Source: Planococcus antarcticus DSM 14505 (lineage in GTDB: Bacteria > Bacillota > Bacilli > Bacillales_A > Planococcaceae). From it: a stretch of 64,000 nucleotides of DNA. The stretch spans positions 2,980,501-3,044,500 of the forward strand of contig NZ_CP016534.2 of assembly GCF_001687565.2 (NCBI RefSeq), in the 5' to 3' direction. A program made the position numbers and the translations under genes. Shown here one piece after another: positions 1 to 10,641 of this stretch. Position 1 is the first letter of the stretch. Each line of letters starts with the position of its first letter. The notes under the pieces were generated by a model. It did no database searches and had not been told where the DNA came from. It saw nothing but the letters and a program-made list of their open reading frames with translations.

Positions 1-265
1 GTGTCATCGGTAATTTCACTGTGATATTCGGAGCAAGATCAGCCAGTTCGCGGCCTTCTTTGATCATGTTTTCTGCATCAAGTGCGATAACTTCCCCACT
101 GATCGAACCATCAACAAGCGCGGCGATTTCTTTCAGGCGGTCGTGGAATGAAACATTTTTCTCTTTTGCAACCAGTGATGGATTGGTTGTAACACCTGAA
201 AGAATGCCCCAGGCGTGTGCTTCTTTGATTTCGTCAAAGTTTGCTGTATCGATGAAAAATTTCAT
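1..265 (-). CDS. tal: Transaldolase / fructose-6-phosphate aldolase family protein (N-terminal part)
   Basis: The gene runs off the left edge, so only the first 88 residues are present. Translation starts at the ATG read from 265 ([16 protein letters not shown]) after a GGAGGAGA Shine-Dalgarno. The sequence has the family's N-terminal TIM-barrel start, the TNPSL motif near residues 28-32, and an NITVKLPMT segment approaching the catalytic-lysine strand, where the window ends. The family transfers dihydroxyacetone units in the non-oxidative pentose phosphate pathway. It lies directly downstream of fbaA, as ywjH does in B. subtilis. Whether it acts as transaldolase or fructose-6-phosphate aldolase cannot be decided from this fragment. 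Confidence 0.9.
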   Translation of the reverse strand, partial: MKFFIDTANFDEIKEAHAWGILSGVTTNPSLVAKEKNVSFHDRLKEIAALVDGSISGEVIALDAENMIKEGRELADLAPNITVKLPMT

Positions 266-340
266 AGTATGTCTCCTCCAGTATGACGGGAAAAAGAGAA
301 GGCTCCATTTGGACGCTTCTCTCCCATCTTTTTTGTCTTC

Positions 341-1201
341 TTATTCTGCTTTTCCTGAACTTCCAAACTCACGCATTTTACCCATTACAGTTTTTTTGAT
401 AGCATCACGGGCTGGTCCCATGTATTTACGCGGATCATAGACATCCGGATCGTTGTTCAATGCATCACGAACTGCTTGAGCCGATGTAATCTGACTTTCT
501 GTGTTGACATTGATTTTCGATGTACCAAGAGAAACAGCACGTTGAATATCTTTTGTTGGAATTCCTGTCCCACCATGTAATACGAGTGGCACGTCACATT
601 GTTTAGAAATTCCTTCCATTTCTACAAATCCTAAATTTGGTTCGCCCTTATAAGGACCATGGACCGAACCAAGAGCAGGTGCCAGGCAATCGATGCCCGT
701 TTGCTCAACCAGCTGTCTGCATTCCTGCGGATCAGCATAAATAACCCCATCTGCAATGACATCATCTTCCTGTCCACCGACGATTCCCAATTCCGCTTCT
801 ACGGAAACATGATGTTGGCGTGCATATTCTACCACTTGTCTCGTGATTTCAATGTTTTCTTCAAACGAATGATGGGATGCATCAATCATAACTGAAGTAA
901 ATCCCGCATCAATCGCTTCCTTACATTTTTCAAAGCTAGAACCGTGATCTAAATGAATTGCCACAGGAACGGTAATTTTATAATCATGCATCAATCCTTT
1001 AACAATACTAACAACTGTTGTGAAGCCACCCATGTAACGGGCTGCGCCTTCAGAAACTCCGCAGATGACTGGAGAATTCTCTTCCTGCGCGGCTTGAAGA
1101 ATGGCCTGTGTGAACTCCAAGTTGTTTAAATTAAATTGACCGATTGCATATCCTTCTTGTTTTCCTTTTATCATCATTTCTTTCATTGAAACCAATGGCA
1201 T
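341..1201 (-). CDS. fbaA: Class II fructose-1,6-bisphosphate aldolase
   Basis: 286 residues, full length for the Bacillus class II enzyme. It cleaves fructose 1,6-bisphosphate to glyceraldehyde 3-phosphate and dihydroxyacetone phosphate in the cytosol, using zinc. Visible motifs are HLDHGSS (catalytic Asp and zinc His), the EAELG strand, [11 protein letters not shown] with a zinc-ligand His, LVLHGGTG with another, and the phosphate-binding KINVNTE. The ATG at 1201 follows GGAGGAAC. It lies between spo0F and tal in the conserved Bacillus order; 83 bp separate it from spo0F, enough for its own promoter. Confidence 0.97.
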   Translation of the reverse strand: MPLVSMKEMMIKGKQEGYAIGQFNLNNLEFTQAILQAAQEENSPVICGVSEGAARYMGGFTTVVSIVKGLMHDYKITVPVAIHLDHGSSFEKCKEAIDAGFTSVMIDASHHSFEENIEITRQVVEYARQHHVSVEAELGIVGGQEDDVIADGVIYADPQECRQLVEQTGIDCLAPALGSVHGPYKGEPNLGFVEMEGISKQCDVPLVLHGGTGIPTKDIQRAVSLGTSKINVNTESQITSAQAVRDALNNDPDVYDPRKYMGPARDAIKKTVMGKMREFGSSGKAE

Positions 1202-1284
1202 TTAGTGTTCCTCCTCAGCAATGTGTAAAGCGAATATCTTTTATACTATATCAAAAACCCTGTATTTACGCTACTTCTTCGTCG

Positions 1285-1644
1285 TTACTCTTCTAATAGT
1301 TGCTTTACTGCATCACGCACTTCAAAAACATCAAAGGGCTTGGTGAAATAACGCTCTGCCCCCCAATTCATCGATTCTTTTATGAGATCGAGTTCGCCAT
1401 AAGCCGTCATCATAATGACATGTATAGCTGGGTTGCTTTTTTTTAAGCGCTTCAAGATTTCAATGCCATCCATTCCTGGGATTTTCATATCCAATAAAAC
1501 CAGTTCAGGACAAGCTTCCTGTACTTTTTCAAGCGCTTCTATTCCGCTACCCGCCGCAATCGCTCGGTAACCTTCTTTGCTGAATACTTCTTTTAATAAC
1601 AGCCGGATTCCTGGCTGATCGTCTACTATCAAAATGGTTTTCAA
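1285..1644 (-). CDS. spo0F: Response regulator Spo0F
   Basis: A 119-residue stand-alone receiver domain with no output domain. In the phosphorelay Spo0F takes phosphate from sensor kinases and passes it to Spo0B. Acidic pocket residues are in VDDQ (8-10), the phospho-acceptor is Asp52 in LLDMKIPG, and the MTAY and FTKPFD motifs supply the conserved Thr and Lys. The start is TTG at 1644, nine bases after AAGGAG; no ATG lies nearby. Its neighbours fbaA, ywjG and pyrG match the B. subtilis spo0F locus, which supports Spo0F over a generic CheY-like protein. The gene is divergent from ywjG with only 48 bp between starts. Its presence alone does not show that the host sporulates. Confidence 0.93.
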   Translation of the reverse strand: MKTILIVDDQPGIRLLLKEVFSKEGYRAIAAGSGIEALEKVQEACPELVLLDMKIPGMDGIEILKRLKKSNPAIHVIMMTAYGELDLIKESMNWGAERYFTKPFDVFEVRDAVKQLLEE

Positions 1645-1692
1645 GAAGAGTCACTCCTTTATCTGCTATACTTTTTTTACGAGGTGAATTTT

Positions 1693-2178
1693 ATGAATCC
1701 ATTAACTACACAGTTGACTCGCTTGTTTGAACGACTTTCGCAGCAGCAAACTGACATTGACAGCATTGCCGGCGTTTTGGCGCAGGCCTCTGCCGCGGGA
1801 GGAACCATTTTTATCGCAGCTTTCGGTGAAATGAAAGCCGTCGCTGCGGCCGCCATCTACAGTTCAGAACCCTTAACGGCTGCAGTAGAATGGTCGCCAT
1901 CCAGCGTCGTTACCAGTACCGACCGTGTCTGGATCTTATCGCCGAATAAAGAAGGAGATGAGCTTGCTGGTAGATTGTCGGATGCTGGTATTCCGTTCGC
2001 GTTTGTTTCTTCACAATCGGACGAACGTGAATTAGCTGACGCCTTTTTGCTCTTGGATGGCCAAGAGGACTCCTTGATGAAGGACGACAGCGAGCCCGTG
2101 TTAGTTCCGCACGCTATGGCAGCGCTGTATATATATTACGCTGTAAAGCTACGCATTGATGCACTGCTGGCTGAATAG
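1693..2178 (+). CDS. ywjG: YwjG-like protein (DUF2529 family)
   Basis: 161 residues from ATG 1693; an in-frame GTG at 1684 overlaps the GAGGTG ribosome-binding site, so the ATG is preferred. The protein begins MNPLTTQLTRLFERL and has a SIS-like look: an N-terminal helix, then a strand-turn stretch (GGTIFIAAFGEMKAVAA) and a second RVWILSPNKEGDELAGRLSD stretch. The biochemical function is unknown. The family is recognised by its position between spo0F and pyrG, as ywjG is in B. subtilis. It is convergent with pyrG and shares a bidirectional terminator with it. Confidence 0.85.
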   Translation: MNPLTTQLTRLFERLSQQQTDIDSIAGVLAQASAAGGTIFIAAFGEMKAVAAAAIYSSEPLTAAVEWSPSSVVTSTDRVWILSPNKEGDELAGRLSDAGIPFAFVSSQSDERELADAFLLLDGQEDSLMKDDSEPVLVPHAMAALYIYYAVKLRIDALLAE

Positions 2179-2192
2179 ATAGGTTTATGCAC

Positions 2193-2227
2193 AAAAGCCT
2201 TCCCTTTTTTCCAAGGGAAGGCTTTTG
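2193..2227. terminator. Bidirectional terminator between ywjG and pyrG
   Basis: A 13-bp inverted repeat (AAAAGCCTTCCCT / AGGGAAGGCTTTT) flanked by T-rich sequence in both directions. It serves the convergent genes ywjG and pyrG. Confidence 0.9.
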
Positions 2228-2235
2228 CCATTTGT

Positions 2236-3937
<1,702 letters not shown>

Positions 3938-3944
3938 AGATAAA

Positions 3945-3973
3945 ATCTTATCCAGTCTCGCCTCATAAGTCAA
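3945..3973 (-). promoter_or_regulatory. pyrG promoter (SigA type)
   Basis: On the minus strand: -35 TTGACT (3973-3968), exactly 17 bp, -10 TAAGAT (3950-3945), then 7 bp to the GGGCTCC start at 3937. The promoter lies just downstream of the rpoE stop codon. Confidence 0.85.
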
Positions 3974-3991
3974 GGTGAAAAAATGTTCAGA

Positions 3992-4558
3992 TTACTTCAA
4001 GTCATCTTCTTCTTCGTCGTCATCGTCGTCGTCATCATCTTCATCGATGATGTTGCCGTCTAGATCTTCGACCAAAACATCGCTGTCTTCTTCGTCGTCG
4101 TCTGCGTCAAAATCAAGCACTTCCACTTCGACAGGCGCTTTAACCACTTCGTCGTCCTCGTCTTCGTCGTCTTCACCGAAGTCCTCGAATTCCAATTCAT
4201 CTTCCAATGACAATTCATCCAGATCGTCAAAGCCTTCATCGTCAGCCACTTTGGCTTTCTTCTTGCGCGCTTTAACAGTCGGCGCCGACTCTTCTTCAAT
4301 CTGTTCAACTGGATACCATTCGCGAAGGCCCCAGCGATTTTCGCCTAAGATTAAAAAGCGGCCGTCGATATTCAAATCCGTATAGAATTGAACCAAACGG
4401 TCCTTCATATCTTCTTTCGATAAGTTCATCATTTTTTCGATTTCTGCGACAAGCTCTGCATATGTTTTCGTTTCGTGCGTTTCTTCCAACATTGCATATG
4501 TCAAGTCAACAAACGACTCTTCTATCAGTTCTTCTTTAGATAATTCACGAATTTTCAT
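3992..4558 (-). CDS. rpoE: DNA-directed RNA polymerase delta subunit
   Basis: 188 residues from ATG 4558 (MKIRELSKEELIEESFVDLTYAML). Residues 1-90 form the winged-helix HARE-HTH-type N-domain, including the conserved RFLILGENRWGLREWYP. After about residue 105 the protein becomes almost entirely Asp/Glu, the disordered acidic tail typical of delta. In Firmicutes delta helps release RNA and recycle polymerase and affects start-site selection by nucleotide level. The tail is encoded by runs of GAT/GAC/GAA triplets, a slippage-prone stretch. An in-frame GTG at 4567 is a possible alternative start. It precedes pyrG as in B. subtilis. Confidence 0.95.
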   Translation of the reverse strand: MKIRELSKEELIEESFVDLTYAMLEETHETKTYAELVAEIEKMMNLSKEDMKDRLVQFYTDLNIDGRFLILGENRWGLREWYPVEQIEEESAPTVKARKKKAKVADDEGFDDLDELSLEDELEFEDFGEDDEDEDDEVVKAPVEVEVLDFDADDDEEDSDVLVEDLDGNIIDEDDDDDDDDEEEDDLK

Positions 4559-4620
4559 TCCGTGCACGTCCCTTCTTCTTTCATAACTTAATCCATTATA
4601 TACAAACTAACTAGTCTCCG

Positions 4621-4782
4621 CTACCGTGTATTCTTTTTTCTTGGATCTATTTGTCTCCACCCAAAATAAAATAAATAAAGCGCCAGAACCATAAAAGGAA
4701 TTGACCCCAATGCCTTATTGTACAGGAAGAAAATCAGTATGACACAGATTATGATGATTATATAGTGACCAGCTTTGCGCAT
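4621..4782 (-). CDS. Small single-/double-span membrane protein (53 aa)
   Basis: A short reading frame, MRKAGHYIIIIICVILIFFL, then YNKALGSIPFMVLALYLFYFGWRQIDPRKKNTR. The ATG at 4782 has an AAGGATG Shine-Dalgarno about 8 bases upstream. Two hydrophobic stretches (about residues 7-21 and 27-41) are followed by a basic tail RKKNTR, which suggests two membrane passes or one re-entrant hairpin. The family was not recognised. It lies just upstream of rpoE on the same strand, after the 4954-5113 repeat array. Composition and the ribosome-binding site favour a real gene, but there is no homology evidence. Confidence 0.6.
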   Translation of the reverse strand: MRKAGHYIIIIICVILIFFLYNKALGSIPFMVLALYLFYFGWRQIDPRKKNTR

Positions 4783-4953
4783 GGGATCCATCCTTCTTAG
4801 TTTATGCGATACATATTCTTCTAGTATACAGAAAATGAGAGAGGATATCGACTTGGTAATGCGCTTGAAGGAAGTTGTGTGATTTGTATGGAATTTTTTT
4901 CTTTCTATTATTATATTAATGGGTCAAATTACTTTATATTTCTAATTTTTGCG

Positions 4954-5113
4954 CTAGTTTTACGCATTTTCTACTGAACGTACGTATTTTTTTCTAAACA
5001 CGCGTGTTTTATGCTGAGCGTGCATATCCTTTTCTGAGCGTGCGTATTTCCTGCTAAACGTGCGTATTCTTTGCTGAACGTGCACACCGTTTTTGAACGA
5101 CGAAAAACTCATC
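4954..5113. repeat. Degenerate 20-bp tandem array, about 8 units
   Basis: Units start at 4954, 4974, 4994, 5014, 5034, 5054, 5074 and 5094, exactly 20 bp apart. The middle units read close to CTGAACGTGCGTATTCTTTG; the left (CT.A.C) half is most conserved, and the outermost units are degraded. It lies between the icmF terminator (5153-5192) and the small membrane gene ending the rpoE side (4782). There is no open frame or hairpin. The rest of the 4783-4953 stretch is AT-rich with nothing recognised. Related arrays are at 39706-39898 and 54198-54281. Confidence 0.8.
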
Positions 5114-5152
5114 CTTTCCAAATTAATCCCTTTCCTGATTCCTCACAAAAGT

Positions 5153-5192
5153 AAAGACGCAAAATCCGTCTTCCAATGGATTTCGCGTCTTT
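5153..5192 (-). terminator. Terminator of the icmF transcript
   Basis: Inverted repeat AAAGACGCAAAATCC / GGATTTCGCGTCTTT with a single mismatch and a 10-base loop. On the minus strand it is followed by a T-rich run. It lies about 380 bp past the icmF stop codon, beyond the hairpin repeats. Confidence 0.8.
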
Positions 5193-5201
5193 ATCAATCT
5201 T

Positions 5202-5448
5202 TATTCAGCTCTTACACCCAGCCCCTCGGGTCGTAAGCTGTTTTGGCTGTCCAGTTGCAAGTGCCTAGCTCTTCGGATCATAAGTCAAACCGGCTGCGTG
5301 GCAAAGAACGCCATTTCTCCGGTTCGCCTTATGCCTATCAGAGCTAAACAGGCACTTTCACTTTTCTAGCTGTGCGGCTGAAGAAACGCCGCTTCGCCAA
5401 ACCCTCTCACGCCGGTCAGAGCAAAACGGTTGCTTCCGCTTTTCTACT
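5202..5448 (-). repeat. Family-1 hairpin repeat, split by a nested copy
   Basis: Read on the minus strand, 5448-5369 carries the 5' half of a repeat unit (GTAGAAAAGCGGAAGC ... CAGCCGCACAG). 5248-5202 carries the matching 3' half (CCAAAACAGCTTACGACC ... GAGGGGCTGGG). The two halves pair across the gap: CGTGAG with CTTACG, and GGTTTGG with CCAAAAC. A complete second unit (5249-5367) lies between them, so this is an older copy interrupted by a younger one. Confidence 0.7.
5249..5367 (-). repeat. Family-1 hairpin repeat, nested insertion
   Basis: Complete unit on the minus strand, from AGAAAAGTGAAAGTGCC to GGCACTTGCAACTGG. The outer stem pairs AGCTCTGATAGGCATAAG with CTTATGATCCGAAGAGCT, and the inner variable stem pairs AACCGG with CCGGTT. 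ACAG occurs at both edges, which may be a target duplication or part of the repeat's own end. Confidence 0.7.
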
Positions 5449-5572
5449 TATCCAGCTTCTCGCCCAGCCCCTCGGGGTCTTAAGGCAACTCGACTGTGCG
5501 GCTGAAGAAACGCCGCTTCGCCGAGTCACCTTAAGCTTGTCGGGCCTTTCGTGGGCGAATCCGCTTTTCTAC
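5449..5572 (-). repeat. Family-1 hairpin repeat abutting the icmF stop codon
   Basis: Read on the minus strand it begins directly after the icmF stop (GTAGAAAAGCGG). The outer stem pairs GACAAGCTTAAGG with CCTTAAGACCCCGAGG, and the inner stem pairs GACTCG with CGAGTT around GCGGCG...GCCGC. Compared with the nested copy, the stem hexamer has changed on both sides (CATAAG/CTTATG to CTTAAG/CTTAAG), so pairing is preserved. Confidence 0.75.
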
Positions 5573-8500
5573 TTACATATTCCGTCTATACTGCCCGCCT
5601 ACTTCATACAAAGCTGTGGTGATTTGGCCGAGGCTAGCGACTTTTACGGTTTCCATTAACTCTTCGAAGATGTTGCCGCCGGTCTTGGCTGCTTGCTTTA
5701 GGCGCTCCAAAGCTTCGGTTGAGTCATTGCGTTCCTGGAAGGCGCGCAGGTTGCCGATTTGTGTTTCTTTTTCTTCTGTTGTGGCGCGGGCGATTTCCAT
5801 CGCGTTGATGTCGTCGTCCGATTGCGGATTCGGGTTCAAGTAGGTGTTGACTCCGATGATTGGCAATTCGCCTGTGTGTTTTTTCATTTCGTAATGCATG
5901 GATTCTTCTTGGATTTTGCCGCGTTGGTATTGTGTTTCCATTGCGCCCAAGACGCCTCCACGGTCATTGATGCGATCAAATTCAGTCATTACCGCATCTT
6001 CTACCAATTGCGTCATTTCTTCAATGATAAATGCACCTTGAAGCGGGTTCTCATTTTTCGACAAGCCATGCTCTTTGGTGATAATCATCTGAATCGCCAT
6101 TGCGCGGCGGACTGATTCTTCCGTCGGTGTGGTGATTGCTTCATCGTAAGCGTTCGTATGCAGCGAGTTACAGTTATCCTGTAACGCCATCAACGCTTGC
6201 AAGGTTGTACGGATGTCGTTGAAGTCAATTTCCTGTGCATGCAAGCTGCGTCCCGAAGTTTGTACATGGTATTTCAGTTTCTGGCTGCGTTCATTAGCAC
6301 CGTATTTATCGCGCATCACGATTGCCCAAATGCGGCGTGCTACACGGCCGATAACCGTATACTCCGGATCTAGTCCGTTCGAGAAAAAGAACGATAGGTT
6401 CGGCGCAAAGTCATCGATGTTCATGCCGCGGCTCAAGTAATATTCCACATATGTGAAGCCATTAGAAAGCGTGAACGCCAGTTGTGAAATCGGATTCGCG
6501 CCCGCTTCCGCAATGTGGTAGCCCGAAATCGATACCGAGTAATAATTACGCACTTTGTGGTCGATAAAGTATTGCTGGATATCCCCCATCATGCGCAATG
6601 CAAATTCCGTCGAGAAGATACACGTATTTTGTCCTTGGTCTTCTTTCAAAATATCAGCTTGTACAGTTCCTCGTACAACTTGCAACGTGCTTTCGCGGAC
6701 TTCCGTAAATTCTTCGACCGTCAATGTGCGGCCCAGTTTTTCTTCGTTTATCTTAACTTGCTGATCGATAGCCGTGTTCATGAACATCGCCAAAATAATC
6801 GGTGCTGGTCCGTTGATGGTCATGGAAACAGAAGTGGTCGGTGCGCACAAATCAAACCCTTCATAAAGTTTCTTCATGTCATCGAGTGTACAAATGGATA
6901 CGCCTGATTCCCCGACTTTTCCGTAAATATCCGGACGGTGATCCGGATCTTCGCCGTAAAGCGTCACCGAGTCGAACGCAGTCGATAAGCGTTTTGCATC
7001 ATCGTCTTTTGATAAATAATGGAAACGGCGATTGGTCCGTTCAGGTGTTCCTTCGCCAGCAAACTGGCGCTTTGGATCTTCGCCTGCACGTTTGAACGGA
7101 AATACGCCTGCAGTATAAGGGAATGAACCTGGAGCGTTCTCCAAATAAACCCATGACAAAATTTCGCCGTAATCAACGAATTTCGGCAATACGACGCGAG
7201 GCACTTTAATGCCGGATAGACTTTCTGTACGCAAGATCGTACGGATTTCTTTATCGCGTACTGTTGTAACGAATTCGTCTCCAGCATACATTTCTTTCAA
7301 AGCATCCCAGTTAGCGAGAATGCGTTTAGATTCTGCAGTCAATTCATCGCGAACGCCGTCAGACAGCGACTCAAGTGAAGCGACCAATGCATCGTCTGGC
7401 GCTTTTTCTTTGACGGCTTCGATAGCGCCTTCTAATTGGAACAGACGACGCGCAAAAGCAGATTGCTCTTTTGTTTTTGCATGATAGCCGCGGATTGTAT
7501 CTGTCAACTCACGCAAATAATAACGGCGGTTGTTTGGAATGATGAGGTTCTCTTTTTGGGTTTTAACGAATTTATCGTAATCCGTTTCCCAATCAGTTCC
7601 ACATGTTTCATTGACCGTGCCCACTAATGCTGCAAATAGAGAGTTTGTTCCTTTATCGTTGAACTGGCTGGCAATCGTACCGTAAACCGGCATATCATCC
7701 AGTTCTTTTTCCCATAACAGGCGGCTGCGCTGATACTGTTTCTGCACTTGGCGAAGCGCATCCTGCGAGCCGCTCCGTTCGAATTTGTTGATGACGATTA
7801 AGTCTGCATAATCAATCATGTCGATTTTTTCAAGCTGAGACGGCGCACCAAATTCACTGGTCATGACGTACATCGAGACGTCTGAGAAATTAGCGATTTC
7901 TGCATCGCCTTGACCAATCCCGCTCGTTTCAACGATGATCAAGTCAAAATCTGCCGCTTTTACGACATCTAAAACGTCCCCGATTGCGCCTGACAATTCA
8001 GAACGCGAACCACGTGTTGCCAAACTTCTCATAAAGACGCGCTTGTTGAAAATTGCGTTCATGCGTATCCGGTCACCTAAAAGTGCACCGCCCGTTTTCT
8101 GCTTGGTCGGGTCGATCGACAGGATGGCGATTTTCTTGTCTGGAAGTTCAGACAGGAATCGACGAATCAATTCATCGGTTAACGAACTTTTACCGGCGCC
8201 GCCTGTTCCGGTGATTCCAAGGACAGGTGTGTTTTTTGTCTGTTCCCGGACCGCTCTCAGCAAGTCGTCGGTATCCGTATCCCGTGTGTGGGCTTCTTCT
8301 GCCGCTGTAATAATGTTCGACAGTACAACCGGTTTGTCAGCTGACAAGTTTTCGATTTTCTGATCTTTTTTCACCGTCGAGAAATCACATTCTTCGACAA
8401 TTTCCGTGATCATTCCTTGCAAACCTTTTTTGCGGCCGTCTTCAGGCGAAAAGATGCCAGCAATGCCGTATTCTTCAAGTTCTTTGATTTCACGAGGTAA

Positions 8501-8824
8501 AATAACGCCTCCGCCTCCGCCGTAAATACGGATCTGCGAAGCGCCTTTTTCCTCCAGTAAATCATGCATATACTTAAAGTATTCCATATGGCCGCCCTGA
8601 TAAGAAGAAATACAAATACCCTGAACATCTTCCTGGATTGCCGCATTGACTACTTCTTCAACAGAACGGTTGTGGCCCAAGTGAATGACTTCGGCGCCGC
8701 TCGATTGCAAAATCCGGCGCATGATATTGATGGACGCGTCATGACCGTCAAAAAGACTAGAAGCTGTGACAAAGCGAATATGGTTTTTCGGCTGATAGGT
8801 TTTCGTTTCTTCAATGATAGCCAT
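5573..8824 (-). CDS. icmF: Fused isobutyryl-CoA mutase IcmF (B12-binding, G-protein chaperone and mutase domains)
   Basis: 1083 residues from ATG 8824; the open frame extends upstream into the TetR gene, but this ATG follows the GGGGG-rich end of that gene. Domains in order: B12-binding domain (about 1-145) with the cobalt-ligand His28 in DGHDAS; MeaB-type GTPase (about 180-420) with P-loop GTGGAGKSS (206-214); an inter-domain linker; and the acyl-CoA mutase barrel with substrate region (about 560-1083). Where methylmalonyl-CoA mutase has Tyr and Arg for the carboxylate, this protein has Phe (FPFKR, 575-579) and Gln732 (DQGQNT), the IcmF pattern. It interconverts isobutyryl-CoA and n-butyryl-CoA with adenosylcobalamin; relatives can also take other branched acyl-CoAs. 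It is the last gene of the acyl-CoA operon. Confidence 0.96.
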   Translation of the reverse strand: MAIIEETKTYQPKNHIRFVTASSLFDGHDASINIMRRILQSSGAEVIHLGHNRSVEEVVNAAIQEDVQGICISSYQGGHMEYFKYMHDLLEEKGASQIRIYGGGGGVILPREIKELEEYGIAGIFSPEDGRKKGLQGMITEIVEECDFSTVKKDQKIENLSADKPVVLSNIITAAEEAHTRDTDTDDLLRAVREQTKNTPVLGITGTGGAGKSSLTDELIRRFLSELPDKKIAILSIDPTKQKTGGALLGDRIRMNAIFNKRVFMRSLATRGSRSELSGAIGDVLDVVKAADFDLIIVETSGIGQGDAEIANFSDVSMYVMTSEFGAPSQLEKIDMIDYADLIVINKFERSGSQDALRQVQKQYQRSRLLWEKELDDMPVYGTIASQFNDKGTNSLFAALVGTVNETCGTDWETDYDKFVKTQKENLIIPNNRRYYLRELTDTIRGYHAKTKEQSAFARRLFQLEGAIEAVKEKAPDDALVASLESLSDGVRDELTAESKRILANWDALKEMYAGDEFVTTVRDKEIRTILRTESLSGIKVPRVVLPKFVDYGEILSWVYLENAPGSFPYTAGVFPFKRAGEDPKRQFAGEGTPERTNRRFHYLSKDDDAKRLSTAFDSVTLYGEDPDHRPDIYGKVGESGVSICTLDDMKKLYEGFDLCAPTTSVSMTINGPAPIILAMFMNTAIDQQVKINEEKLGRTLTVEEFTEVRESTLQVVRGTVQADILKEDQGQNTCIFSTEFALRMMGDIQQYFIDHKVRNYYSVSISGYHIAEAGANPISQLAFTLSNGFTYVEYYLSRGMNIDDFAPNLSFFFSNGLDPEYTVIGRVARRIWAIVMRDKYGANERSQKLKYHVQTSGRSLHAQEIDFNDIRTTLQALMALQDNCNSLHTNAYDEAITTPTEESVRRAMAIQMIITKEHGLSKNENPLQGAFIIEEMTQLVEDAVMTEFDRINDRGGVLGAMETQYQRGKIQEESMHYEMKKHTGELPIIGVNTYLNPNPQSDDDINAMEIARATTEEKETQIGNLRAFQERNDSTEALERLKQAAKTGGNIFEELMETVKVASLGQITTALYEVGGQYRRNM

Positions 8825-8829
8825 TATGA

Positions 8830-9471
8830 TCAAGCCCCCTGTATTGAAATGTGTTCTCCTGCCATCCCCTGCAAGAGAAATTTGGTTTGCATATCGATAA
8901 ATTCCTGGATGGTGAAATCGTTCAACGCCCATCGTCTGAATGCCCACATCTGACCCTGTACAAATATATGATGGGCAGCCATGACCACTTCTTTTGGTGT
9001 CATCTTGATCTCATTGTTGTCGACGCATTGTGTCAATAAGCGTTCAAAAATCGCTACCATTTCAAGCTCTTTATCCAGCACATAACTTAATGCATCTTTT
9101 GGCAATGATTTGGATTCTTGGTACATGACCACGAACTCGTCCTGCATGTCGTCGATCAGTGTGTAATAATGTTCAATCGCCACCGCCAGAACGTTGATGG
9201 AGCCTTGTTCAATATCGAGTCGGTCGAGACGTGTATGCACTTCGTCATAAATCGAGTCACAGACGAGATATAGCACATCTTCCTTGGTCCGGATGTATTC
9301 ATATAAAGTGCCGATGCTAAAACCAGCCGCTTTGGCAATTTCCCGTGTTGTCGTCCGGTGAAAGCCTTTTTCTTTAAAAAGCGTGACAGCCCCGCGAATC
9401 ATTTGTTCGCGACGCTTTTCGATCAAGCTTTCATCTTTCACGGAAGACTCAATTTCACGCTTTTTGTTCAT
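8830..9471 (-). CDS. TetR/AcrR-family transcriptional regulator
   Basis: 213 residues. The N-terminal TetR helix-turn-helix spans about residues 20-66 ([44 protein letters not shown]); an all-helical ligand domain follows. ATG 9471 follows GGAGGGG. It lies in the operon, 15 bp after acdA and 5 bp before icmF, so it probably controls this acyl-CoA pathway in response to an acyl-CoA, as FadR/KstR2-type TetR proteins do. It is not a close match to B. subtilis FadR (YsiA) in the parts that can be compared from memory. Whether it binds the 16416-16433 operator is open. Confidence 0.9.
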   Translation of the reverse strand: MNKKREIESSVKDESLIEKRREQMIRGAVTLFKEKGFHRTTTREIAKAAGFSIGTLYEYIRTKEDVLYLVCDSIYDEVHTRLDRLDIEQGSINVLAVAIEHYYTLIDDMQDEFVVMYQESKSLPKDALSYVLDKELEMVAIFERLLTQCVDNNEIKMTPKEVVMAAHHIFVQGQMWAFRRWALNDFTIQEFIDMQTKFLLQGMAGEHISIQGA

Positions 9472-9486
9472 AAGGCACCCCTCCGC

Positions 9487-10626
9487 TTATTTCGTAACCA
9501 TTCTGGAAATAACCAGACGCTGAACTTCCTGTGTGCCTTCATAAATTTGCGTAATTTTCGCGTCGCGCATAAAGCGTTCGACCGGATAATCTTTCGTGTA
9601 GCCGTAACCGCCAAAGACTTGAACCGCTTCAACTGTCACTTTCATTGCTGTGTCACCAGCCATCAATTTCGCCATTGCCGACTCTTTGCTGTAAGATAAT
9701 TTGTTCGACTCGAGCCAAGCTGCCTGGTATGTCAAAAGACGGGAAGCCTCGATTGACGTTGCCATATCTGCTAATTTAAAGGAAATTCCTTGATTGACTA
9801 AAATCGACTTACCGAATTGCTCACGCTCTTTGGCATAATCGATTGACGCGTCAAGCGCACCTTGTGCGATTCCGACAGCCTGAGCTGCAATGCCGTTGCG
9901 TCCGCCGTCAAGCGTCTGCATCGCAATTTTAAAGCCTTGGCCAAGTTCGCCCAAAACGTTTTCTTTTGGCACGCGGCAGTTGTCGAAAATGATTTCTGTT
10001 GTCGGGCTTGAACGAATGCCTAGCTTGCGCTCTTTTTTACCGACCGAGAAGCCTTCAAAGTCTTTTTCAATGATGAACGCCGTCGTCCCTTTATGCTTCG
10101 ATTCTGGATCGGTTACCGCAAAGACAACATAAATATCTGCAATACCACCATTAGTAATAAAGATTTTTGAGCCGTTCAAAATATAATGGTCGCCGTCCTC
10201 TTTAGCGGAAGTACGCATAGAACCTGCATCAGATCCTGCAGATGGTTCGGTTAAACCGTAAGCGCCAATTTTTGTGCCTTCAGCCATTGGGCGAAGGTAT
10301 TTTTGTTTTTGTTCTTCTGTTCCGAATGTATATACCGGCCAGCCGGCAAGTGACGTATGCGCCGAAAGTGTAACGCCTGTTGATGCACAAACGCGTGATA
10401 ATTCTTCAACCGCGATGCAGTAAGCCAAATAATCCGAGCCGATTCCGCCATATTCTTCTGGCCACGGAATTCCTGTAAGACCCAGTTCAGCCATTTTATC
10501 AAAAATCTCACGATCAAAACGTTCTTCCTCGTCGCGCTCTTCTGCTGTTGGTGCCACTTCTTTATTGGCGAAATCTCTTACCATTTTGCGGATCATTTCA
10601 TGTTCTTCAGACAATTGAAAGTTCAT
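9487..10626 (-). CDS. acdA: Acyl-CoA dehydrogenase AcdA
   Basis: 379 residues, very similar in sequence and length to B. subtilis AcdA ([19 protein letters not shown] start, [17 protein letters not shown]). FAD-dependent alpha,beta-dehydrogenation of acyl-CoA, with electrons passed to ETF. Motifs: [13 protein letters not shown] (FAD/substrate), KIFITNGG, and the catalytic glutamate in QIYEGTQE (Glu363). It is followed by the TetR gene after 15 bp. In B. subtilis acdA sits beside rpoE and fadF, so this is the syntenic copy; the adjacent paralog at 10642-11778 resembles MmgC instead. Confidence 0.95.
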   Translation of the reverse strand: MNFQLSEEHEMIRKMVRDFANKEVAPTAEERDEEERFDREIFDKMAELGLTGIPWPEEYGGIGSDYLAYCIAVEELSRVCASTGVTLSAHTSLAGWPVYTFGTEEQKQKYLRPMAEGTKIGAYGLTEPSAGSDAGSMRTSAKEDGDHYILNGSKIFITNGGIADIYVVFAVTDPESKHKGTTAFIIEKDFEGFSVGKKERKLGIRSSPTTEIIFDNCRVPKENVLGELGQGFKIAMQTLDGGRNGIAAQAVGIAQGALDASIDYAKEREQFGKSILVNQGISFKLADMATSIEASRLLTYQAAWLESNKLSYSKESAMAKLMAGDTAMKVTVEAVQVFGGYGYTKDYPVERFMRDAKITQIYEGTQEVQRLVISRMVTK

Positions 10627-10641
10627 TTTCGATTCCTCCGA

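Noticed and set aside
3975..4385. Plus-strand serine-rich frame of 136 codons
   Set aside because: It is the antisense of the acidic rpoE tail; poly-Ser arises from reversed GAT/GAC triplets.
4954..5113. CRISPR-like periodic repeat
   Set aside because: The unit is only 20 bp, imperfect, has no separate unique spacers of 30 bp or more, and no cas genes are nearby.
5372..5659. Plus-strand frame of 95 codons before icmF
   Set aside because: It lies over the hairpin repeats and the icmF 3' end and has no start signal.
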